Shown here: positions 6,171-10,861 of the stretch, one piece after another | How the letters are laid out: every line of letters starts with the position of its first letter | Position numbering within the stretch: the stretch's first letter is position 1 | Source of the DNA: Clostridia bacterium | Lineage (GTDB): Bacteria; Bacillota_A; Clostridia; Oscillospirales; Butyricicoccaceae | Reading direction: 5' to 3' | NCBI GenBank assembly: GCA_017421885.1 | Contig: JAFOHJ010000106.1 | Location: forward strand, 1-10,861 | Length of the DNA: 10,861 nucleotides | Notes under the pieces: model-generated | Told to the model about the DNA's origin: nothing | Databases searched by the model: none | Seen by the model: only the letters and a program-made list of their open reading frames with translations | Program-made: the position numbers and the translations under genes

Positions 6171-7117
6171 GTGAAGTATTGCTTGATGTAAAAGGCCTGA
6201 AGAAGTACTTTAACACAAAGAGAGGTCTTCTCCACGCTGTTGATGATGTAACATTCACAATTGAAAAGGGCAAGACACTTGGTGTCGTAGGCGAGTCCGG
6301 CTGCGGTAAGTCCACCACAGGCCGTGCTATCCTCAGACTCCACGAGCCCACAGGCGGCCAGGTTTTCTTCGAGGGTCAGGACGTTGCTAAGCTCAATGCA
6401 GCTGAGCTCCGCCATAAGAGAAAGGAAATGCAGATCATCTTCCAGGATCCCTTCTCCTCTCTTAACCCCAGAAAGACTGTCAGCCAGACAATCGAGGAGC
6501 CTCTGAAGCTCCACGGCATCATTCCCGATAAGAATGAAAGACTCCAGAAGGTTCTGGAGACAATGGAGACCGTTGGCCTTGCTGAGCGTTATGTAAATAC
6601 ATATCCTCATGAGCTCGACGGTGGTCGTCGTCAGCGTATCGGTATCGCCCGTGCTCTGGCTCTCGACCCCAAGTTCATCGTTTGCGACGAGCCCGTATCG
6701 GCACTTGACGTTTCGATTCAGGCTCAGATCCTCAACCTGATGAACGAGATTCAGGAGAAGCGCGGCCTGACATACATGTTCATTACACATGACCTGTCCG
6801 TCGTTAACCACTTCTCCGATGATATCGCCGTTATGTATCTTGGTAAGCTGATCGAGAAGGCACCCTCTGAGGTTCTCTTCAACAATCCTGTTCACCCCTA
6901 TACACAGGCTCTGCTCTCTGCTATTCCTATGCCCAAGCTCGGTGCAAGAAAAGAGCGTATTCTGCTTAAGGGCGAAATCACATCTCCCATCAATCCCGCA
7001 CCCGTCTGCCGTTTCGCAAACCGCTGCGCATACGCTACAGACAGATGCCGTTCCGAAGAGCCCCAGCTCAGAGAGATCGAGACAGGACACTTTGTTTCCT
7101 GCTTCCTCTGCGAGTAA
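6167..7117 (+). CDS. Peptide ABC transporter ATP-binding subunit, DppF/OppF-like, with LDGGR signature
   Basis: A 316-residue second ATPase subunit. Walker A is GESGCGKST (42-50), the Q-loop is IFQDPFSSLNP (91-101), Walker B is IVCDEP (171-176) with Glu175, and the switch histidine is H208 in FITHDLS. The ABC signature reads LDGGR (150-154), with Asp151 where most ABC proteins have Ser; the partner subunit keeps SGG. Some clostridial OppF-like proteins are recalled to carry this form, so it need not be inactive. The C-terminal extension has the four-cysteine pattern (281, 287, 294, 312), as in its partner. The ATG overlaps the previous stop in ATGA (6167-6170), a sign of translational coupling. 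Last gene of the operon; a terminator follows 33 bp after the stop. Confidence 0.95.
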   Translation: MSEVLLDVKGLKKYFNTKRGLLHAVDDVTFTIEKGKTLGVVGESGCGKSTTGRAILRLHEPTGGQVFFEGQDVAKLNAAELRHKRKEMQIIFQDPFSSLNPRKTVSQTIEEPLKLHGIIPDKNERLQKVLETMETVGLAERYVNTYPHELDGGRRQRIGIARALALDPKFIVCDEPVSALDVSIQAQILNLMNEIQEKRGLTYMFITHDLSVVNHFSDDIAVMYLGKLIEKAPSEVLFNNPVHPYTQALLSAIPMPKLGARKERILLKGEITSPINPAPVCRFANRCAYATDRCRSEEPQLREIETGHFVSCFLCE

Positions 7118-7146
7118 TCAGCTCGGCGGAAGCCAAACAAACAATA

Positions 7147-7190
7147 AAAGACCCGGCACGGTTTCCGTGCCGGGTTTTCTTTTGCTTTTT
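7147..7190 (+). terminator. Intrinsic terminator of the ABC transporter operon
   Basis: A perfect 11-bp stem (ACCCGGCACGG at 7151-7161 with CCGTGCCGGGT at 7165-7175) has a 3-nt loop and is followed by TTTTCTTTTG and a further T run. On the minus strand the stem is followed by CTTTTATTGTTT, so it may also terminate the converging acetyltransferase unit; no better minus-strand terminator was found in 7191-7264. Confidence 0.92.
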
Positions 7191-7264
7191 ATCGGATGTT
7201 AGCTTTGATAGTATCAAAAAATGGGGTCACATCGCAGATTATCGCAGGGAGCATTTATTTTCCC

Positions 7265-7702
7265 TTACCGGATCATTGAGATATGGGGGATGCCGTCTTC
7301 AAGATAGCCTTCGCCGTGGGGAACAAAGCCCTTGCTTTTATAGAAAGCAAGAAGATACTGCTGGGCCGAGATATGGATATGCGGTTCTTTCATATCATTT
7401 GTGATAAACTCAATGGCTCGATCGAGCATCTCAGAGGCAATACCTCTTTTGCGGTGATCGGCACGGACACACACACGTCCGATGGCTGCCTCGTCATAAA
7501 CGATGCCGTGAGGGAAGATACGTAGATAAGCGATGATTTCGCCGTCGTCGCCTTTAGCGAACAGATGGTAAGCCTGCTTATCGAGATTGTCGACATCCTG
7601 ATAGGGGACCTGCTCGACTATGAAGATCTCACAGCGCAGGCGCAGAGAGCTGTAAAGCTCCGTGAGAGTGAGTTCCTCAAACTTTTTAATTGTCCATTCC
7701 AT
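7265..7702 (-). CDS. ElaA-like GNAT family N-acetyltransferase
   Basis: A 145-residue cytoplasmic protein of the GNAT fold, closest by eye to the ElaA group. Typical features are LRCEIFIVEQ (22-31) with PYQDVDNLD just after it, the acetyl-CoA-binding stretch IGRVCVRADHRKRGIASEML (74-93) with its RKRGIA pyrophosphate loop, and the C-terminal AFYKSKGF (119-126). The family transfers an acetyl group from acetyl-CoA to an amine; the substrate of ElaA proteins is not established. GGAGG on the minus strand (7715-7711) lies 8 nt before the ATG, inside the end of the upstream methyltransferase gene. The two genes are 3 nt apart and must share a transcript. A functional link between them is not known. 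Confidence 0.9.
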   Translation of the reverse strand: MEWTIKKFEELTLTELYSSLRLRCEIFIVEQVPYQDVDNLDKQAYHLFAKGDDGEIIAYLRIFPHGIVYDEAAIGRVCVRADHRKRGIASEMLDRAIEFITNDMKEPHIHISAQQYLLAFYKSKGFVPHGEGYLEDGIPHISMIR

Positions 7703-7705
7703 ATT

Positions 7706-8761
7706 TTATTCCTCCGTTGTAAAGAGCATAATATCCCATGCAGGAATATAGGGAAACATTCTGAGATAATATTTATATCCGGGGCAGAGAGAGTCGATAA
7801 GCAGGGGAAGCTCGAAAAAGTCGCCTATTTTATGATATAGGCTGACTTGAAGCCTGGGCCTGAATCGTTTTATGGTGTCTGCTGCCCCTATTATAACATC
7901 AGCTTCGGCGCCTTCAACATCCATTTTGATAAAAGTGGGCTCAAGATGGGGGAGACAGTCGATGGAAATACATTCGACTTCATAGCCTTCATCGGAAAAG
8001 TGGGAAGCTCGTCCGCCTTTGCCTGTAAAAGTGGCCTTACCCGGGCGCAGTCCGGCCGCCTTCTGATGAAGAGTGATGTCGTGAAGAGAAAGCCCATCGG
8101 CATATTCTTTCAGCTTGGAAAAGTTTTTGGGGTCGGGCTCGAAGGCATCAATGGAGCTGTAGCTGCTGCCGCAGGCCTTCAGGAAGCTTTCGACGGTATC
8201 ACCGCGATAGGCACCCAGATCGACGAATCTTTCATTGCCGCCCAGCCTGAAGAAACTCTCGAAGGGCGACATGGGATCGTCATGAGCATTAAAGAGGATA
8301 TCGGCTCTGCCGGTGAGCTTGTATTCACAGAGTATGCGGAACACTTCTTTAGAGCGTTCATCGGCCATAAGAGCATAAGCCTGCTCAATCTTATGGCGGT
8401 TTTCTGCCATGAAGTCGGGCGTGGGGTAACGGGATGAAAAAACATCAAAATCGGGAGCATATACCTCATGGGTGAGGCAGAGTTTCTTTATCCATGCCAG
8501 CAGATCATCGGTGAAGGCCGAGAAGGCAAAGAGGATAATGAAGTCATTGCCCAGCTCTTCGACGAAAGAGCTGTAGCTTCTGACAGTGAAGCCGCGGAAA
8601 AGCTGGTTTCGTACAAACCCGTCGCTGGCGAAGATGCCTTTTATGGGAATACTGTGCTCGATGCAGGCATCAATTACCTTTTCCGAGCCGTTACCCATGC
8701 CATAGATGACGATGGGTTTATCTGTATTTCTGAGTTTATGCCATATATACTGGTAATGCAA
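7706..8761 (-). CDS. FkbM family SAM-dependent methyltransferase with N-terminal Rossmann-like region
   Basis: A 351-residue protein. The C-terminal half (about 175-350) is a FkbM-type methyltransferase: SAM-binding FVDLGAYRGDT (179-189), acidic EPDP (208-211), and FIKMDVEGAE (277-286), followed by SLYHKIGDFFELPLLI (307-322). Residues 1-120 form a separate region starting VIYGMGNGSEKVI (18-30), which resembles a glycine-rich nucleotide-binding turn. FkbM enzymes methylate hydroxyls of sugars or secondary metabolites; the N-terminal region recalls that of glycan-modifying relatives, but the acceptor is unknown. The start is a TTG at 8761 with AAGGAGG 7 nt before it; the first internal Met (residue 22) would cut into the glycine-rich turn. 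First gene of a two-gene unit, divergent from the binding-protein gene. Confidence 0.9.
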   Translation of the reverse strand: MHYQYIWHKLRNTDKPIVIYGMGNGSEKVIDACIEHSIPIKGIFASDGFVRNQLFRGFTVRSYSSFVEELGNDFIILFAFSAFTDDLLAWIKKLCLTHEVYAPDFDVFSSRYPTPDFMAENRHKIEQAYALMADERSKEVFRILCEYKLTGRADILFNAHDDPMSPFESFFRLGGNERFVDLGAYRGDTVESFLKACGSSYSSIDAFEPDPKNFSKLKEYADGLSLHDITLHQKAAGLRPGKATFTGKGGRASHFSDEGYEVECISIDCLPHLEPTFIKMDVEGAEADVIIGAADTIKRFRPRLQVSLYHKIGDFFELPLLIDSLCPGYKYYLRMFPYIPAWDIMLFTTEE

Positions 8762-8768
8762 GCTGTTG

Positions 8769-8775
8769 CCTCCTT
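8769..8775 (-). promoter_or_regulatory. Ribosome binding site supporting a TTG start for the FkbM gene
   Basis: On the minus strand a perfect AAGGAGG lies 7 nt before TTG at 8761. No ATG or GTG in frame lies at suitable distance, so the TTG start is well supported. Confidence 0.8.
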
Positions 8776-8816
8776 AGGGTGAATTTCTTTAAAAGAGAAA
8801 AATGATGAGAAAATAT

Positions 8817-8845
8817 ATTATAATGCGAAAATTTTACACCGAAAA
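8817..8845 (-). promoter_or_regulatory. Candidate promoter of the FkbM-acetyltransferase unit
   Basis: A perfect minus-strand TATAAT (8822-8817) lies about 55 bp before the start codon. The matching -35 position at 17 bp spacing reads TTTTCG, a poor match, so the promoter may need an activator. The element sits back to back with the binding-protein promoter and covers the shared ACCGAAAAGCA word. Confidence 0.4.
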
Positions 8846-8848
8846 GCA
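8838..8848 (+). promoter_or_regulatory. Shared upstream motif ACCGAAAAGCA (copy 2)
   Basis: Second copy of the 11-bp word at 2930-2940, again following AATTTT (8830-8835), here directly abutting the -35 box of the solute-binding-protein promoter. It also overlaps the candidate divergent promoter of the FkbM gene, so a protein bound here could affect both. Confidence 0.4.
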
Positions 8849-8877
8849 TTGACAAACGGGAAGAGATGTGGTTTAAT
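8849..8877 (+). promoter_or_regulatory. Promoter of the T-box/solute-binding-protein unit
   Basis: A consensus TTGACA -35 box (8849-8854) and a TTTAAT -10 box (8872-8877) are 17 bp apart, and TGG directly before the -10 box gives an extended -10. Transcription would start near 8884, at the 5' edge of the T-box leader. A strong promoter is expected where a terminating leader controls output. Confidence 0.8.
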
Positions 8878-8883
8878 AAGTGA

Positions 8884-9128
8884 CAAGTTTAAAAAACAAA
8901 GACTTTGACGGAGAAAAGTAGTCGTAAGCCGAAAGTCCCAGCGAGCCGGGGGTGGTGAGAGCCCGGTACGAGTAGCAATGCACGAAAAATCCCTCCCGAG
9001 TTGCGGCCCGAACACAGTAGGCGCCGACGGATCCCCCGTTACCGGGAACGCATTTGATGGAATGTCGTAACAGGTGGTTATGAAAGCTATTGGCCTTCAT
9101 CCTTTTACGGATGAAGGTTTTTTGTTTT
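8884..9128 (+). ncRNA. T-box leader (tRNA-sensing riboregulator)
   Basis: T-box RNAs bind an uncharged tRNA and switch from a terminator to an antiterminator. Seen here in order: lower Stem I strand GGAG (8910-8913), loop E AGTA (8917-8920), the distal Stem I motif AGCGAGCC...GGTGGTGAGAGCCCGG (8940-8966), GAA (8984-8986) followed by the specifier region AAATCC, the closing strand CTCC (8993-8996), GAGTTGC, AGTAGGCG (9017-9024), a CCCGTTACCGGG hairpin (about 9035-9046), an AGGTGGTTA T-box-like element (9072-9080), then a terminator. Specifier candidates are AUC (8989-8991, Ile), which lies one base before the CTCC-containing strand, and AAU (8988-8990, Asn), which matches the spacing of the B. 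subtilis glyQS leader. The bulge UGGU would pair with a tRNA ending ACCA, favouring isoleucine over asparagine. The T-box element departs from the usual GGGTGGNACCGCG. Confidence 0.87.
9094..9128 (+). terminator. Intrinsic terminator of the T-box leader
   Basis: A perfect 9-bp stem (CCTTCATCC at 9094-9102 with GGATGAAGG at 9109-9117) with a 6-nt loop is followed by six T, G and four T. It lies 62 bp before the coding sequence. In the antiterminated state its CCU would pair with AGG of the T-box element (9072-9074). Confidence 0.92.
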
Positions 9129-9177
9129 CTCCCGGGAATCCATATGGTGACCGTCATTCCCCGAATGTAATTAAAAT

Positions 9178-9183
9178 GAGGTG
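9178..9183 (+). promoter_or_regulatory. Ribosome binding site fixing the binding-protein start
   Basis: GAGGTG lies 7 nt before the ATG at 9191. The ATG at 9185, two codons upstream in frame, is only 1 nt from this site and is the less likely start. Confidence 0.7.
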
Positions 9184-9190
9184 AATGAGA

Positions 9191-10753
9191 ATGAGAAAGA
9201 CAAACCGAAAGCTTTTGGCACTTGTGATGTCGCTGCTGGCTGTACTAATGCTTTTTGCCTGCGGAAACGAAGAATCGGCGCAGCCTATGGGCAATGAAGA
9301 ATCCGAAAAAGAAAATGAAGCAGGGGTAAAGGTTCGTGACGACCTTGTTATCGTTATGGAAAGCGAAGCACCCACACTCCATCCCTATGATCATACTGCG
9401 GTCACATCAGGATATATGAACAGCTTAACATATAATGCGCTGTTTGTCACGGATCCTGTGACGCTTGAACCGGTTCCCGATCTCTGTGAGAGTTATGAGC
9501 AGGCCGATGAGCTGACATGGATCTTTAAGATATACGAAAATGTCACCTTCCACGACGGAAGCCATATGACGGCAGCTGATGTTGTTGCCTCGATGGAATA
9601 TGCGCGCGAATACGCCACCACCAAGCAGTATTCCTCCTTCTGGCAGTCGGCAGAGCAGGTTGGCGAGTATAGCATTAAAGTTGTGACAAAAGAGCCCTAT
9701 GCACTTACGCTGCTTGATATGGCCAGTCTCAAGGTGGTTCCGAAAGCACTGATAGAAAGCGGCAACGACTTTAATCTCAATCCTATCGGCTCGGGCCCCT
9801 ACAGGTTCGTTTCGCAGGTGTTGGGGGAGAAGGTTGAGTTTGAGTCTTTTGACGGTTATTTTAACGCCGAACACAGAGCTAAGATCAGAACACTTACATG
9901 GAAGATCATTCCTGAAGGTTCTTCACGCACGATCGCTCTTGAGGCGAGGGAGGCCGACTTTATTATTGAAGTTGAGACTAATGACCTTGAGAGGCTGTCC
10001 GGCAGCGAAGGCATAGAGGTGCAGTCGGTAGGTGGAACAAGGATGAACTACTTTACCCTTAATAACGAAAGGGCTCCCTTTGATAATAAAGACTTCCGTA
10101 AAGGTATAAACTCAGCCATCGACCGTGAAGCTGTTCTGGCTGTCGCCCTCAACGGTGAGGGCAAGGTAGCCACGGCCATGTGTCCCACAGTATTTCCCGG
10201 CACATCGGAGGAATGTGTAGAGGGCTATGACCCGCAGAAGGCGCAGCAGTACTTTGATGCTTCCGGCATCGATCCCAAAACAATAAAGTTCTCATGTATA
10301 GTTTCCAATGATGCAGCCCGCCGTGCTGCCGAGGTCGTGCAGGCTTATCTGCAGGAGTTCGGCATTGAGATGAGTATCGAAAGCCTCGACTATGCAGCAT
10401 GGCTGGCAGATGTTATGGGCGGCAACTGTGATTCGGCCATCACAGGCTATACATCCTCCAACCTTGCCCGCTATCTCAGCGGCACCTTCCACACATCTGC
10501 CATCGATGCGGCCAATCAGGCGAGGGTACGGGACGGCTATATCGATGAAAAGATAGATATGGCGCTTGGTGTCACCGATCCCGACAAAGCAAATGAGGTT
10601 TACCGCGACGTGACAGCATATATAAACGAGCTTACGCCATATGTTCCGCTGTATGAATCAGTGGTGACAAGGGCATATGACTCATCGCTCAAGGGAGTAG
10701 TCGTTGGTGCATCGGGAACTGTACATTTTGAAGATGTATACTGGACAAACTGA
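9191..10753 (+). CDS. Extracellular solute-binding lipoprotein, family 5 (peptide/nickel type)
   Basis: A 520-residue binding protein that captures peptides (or a related solute) outside the membrane and delivers them to an ABC permease. Residues 1-23 are a lipoprotein signal peptide ending in the lipobox LFAC, with Cys24 as the predicted lipidated residue; a short acidic linker with two GNEES repeats follows. The family 5 fold is shown by TWIFKIYENVTFHDG (109-123), MTAADVVASMEYA (126-138) and the NPIGSGPYRF segment (197-206), and the length is typical. It is the natural receptor for the permease/ATPase operon at 3303-7117, which lacks one, but it has its own promoter and T-box leader. Codon use is mixed, unlike the biased operon. 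Ligand is unknown; the T-box suggests peptides supplying a particular amino acid. It could instead serve another transporter beyond the window. Confidence 0.94.
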   Translation: MRKTNRKLLALVMSLLAVLMLFACGNEESAQPMGNEESEKENEAGVKVRDDLVIVMESEAPTLHPYDHTAVTSGYMNSLTYNALFVTDPVTLEPVPDLCESYEQADELTWIFKIYENVTFHDGSHMTAADVVASMEYAREYATTKQYSSFWQSAEQVGEYSIKVVTKEPYALTLLDMASLKVVPKALIESGNDFNLNPIGSGPYRFVSQVLGEKVEFESFDGYFNAEHRAKIRTLTWKIIPEGSSRTIALEAREADFIIEVETNDLERLSGSEGIEVQSVGGTRMNYFTLNNERAPFDNKDFRKGINSAIDREAVLAVALNGEGKVATAMCPTVFPGTSEECVEGYDPQKAQQYFDASGIDPKTIKFSCIVSNDAARRAAEVVQAYLQEFGIEMSIESLDYAAWLADVMGGNCDSAITGYTSSNLARYLSGTFHTSAIDAANQARVRDGYIDEKIDMALGVTDPDKANEVYRDVTAYINELTPYVPLYESVVTRAYDSSLKGVVVGASGTVHFEDVYWTN

Positions 10754-10774
10754 AAACTCCCTCTCTTTTTTATT

Positions 10775-10810
10775 ATGCAGGGGCGTCCCGTTTCGGGGCG
10801 CCTTTTGCAT
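10775..10810 (+). terminator. Intrinsic terminator after the solute-binding-protein gene
   Basis: A 9-bp stem with one G-U pair (GGCGTCCCG at 10782-10790 with CGGGGCGCC at 10794-10802, TTT loop) is followed by TTTTGC. Outer ATGC/GCAT sequences (10775-10778 and 10807-10810) could extend it. The T tract is short, so efficiency is uncertain. The last 50 bp of the window hold no supported feature. Confidence 0.7.
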
Positions 10811-10861
10811 AGGATAAAGATTATGTAAGAACAATATACCTAAAAAGGCATTGCTAAAATG

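Noticed and set aside
5157..7090. Two open frames of 321 and 327 codons on the minus strand opposite the ATPase genes
   Set aside because: Their sequences resemble each other only because the two sense ATPases are paralogues; no start signals or domains are present.
8891..9128. Cobalamin or other riboswitch reading of the leader before the binding protein
   Set aside because: The distal Stem I motif, AGTA/GAA loop E pair and AGGTGGT element before a terminator fit a T-box far better than any metabolite riboswitch consensus.

Overview
The window looks like a chromosomal segment from a Gram-positive, low-to-mid GC Bacillota bacterium, most probably a member of the Clostridia. The signs are strong AGGAGG-type ribosome binding sites, a TTG start, a T-box leader RNA with an intrinsic terminator, a SleB-type cell wall hydrolase preceded by a copper-amine-oxidase-like stalk domain, and a lipoprotein-anchored solute-binding protein. 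Genus and species cannot be read from it. No tRNA, rRNA, insertion sequence, phage gene or CRISPR array is visible.

Layout. (1) 48-1574 (+): a sodium:alanine/glycine symporter of the AGCS family. (2) 1611-1697: two back-to-back terminator hairpins between converging genes. (3) 2704-1730 (-): a secreted SleB-type cell wall hydrolase with its own sigma-A-like promoter. (4) 2756-3302: a gene-free divergent region that carries the promoter and a leader of about 295 nt for the next operon. (5) 3303-7117 (+): a four-gene peptide/nickel-type ABC transporter operon, permease-permease-ATPase-ATPase (DppB/C/D/F-like), with tight spacing, an ATGA overlap between the ATPases and strongly biased codon use; it ends in a strong hairpin terminator at 7151-7190. 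(6) 8761-7265 (-): a two-gene unit, an FkbM-type methyltransferase (TTG start) followed after 3 nt by an ElaA-like GNAT acetyltransferase. (7) 8849-9128: a consensus promoter and a T-box leader with terminator. (8) 9191-10753 (+): a family 5 extracellular solute-binding lipoprotein, followed by a terminator.

How the genes may work together. The permease/ATPase operon contains no solute-binding protein; the one nearby is a separate transcription unit about 2 kb downstream, under T-box (uncharged tRNA) control. The likely picture is a peptide importer whose receptor is induced by starvation for one amino acid. The specifier is ambiguous: AUC (isoleucine) is favoured by distance to the stem and by the UGGU discriminator-pairing bulge, while AAU (asparagine) fits another register. 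An 11-bp word, ACCGAAAAGCA, occurs upstream of both the operon promoter and the binding-protein promoter and could be a shared operator. With the alanine/glycine symporter, amino-acid and peptide uptake dominates the window. No clearly new system is visible; the points most worth checking are the T-box, the split transporter, the shared motif and the long unexplained leader.
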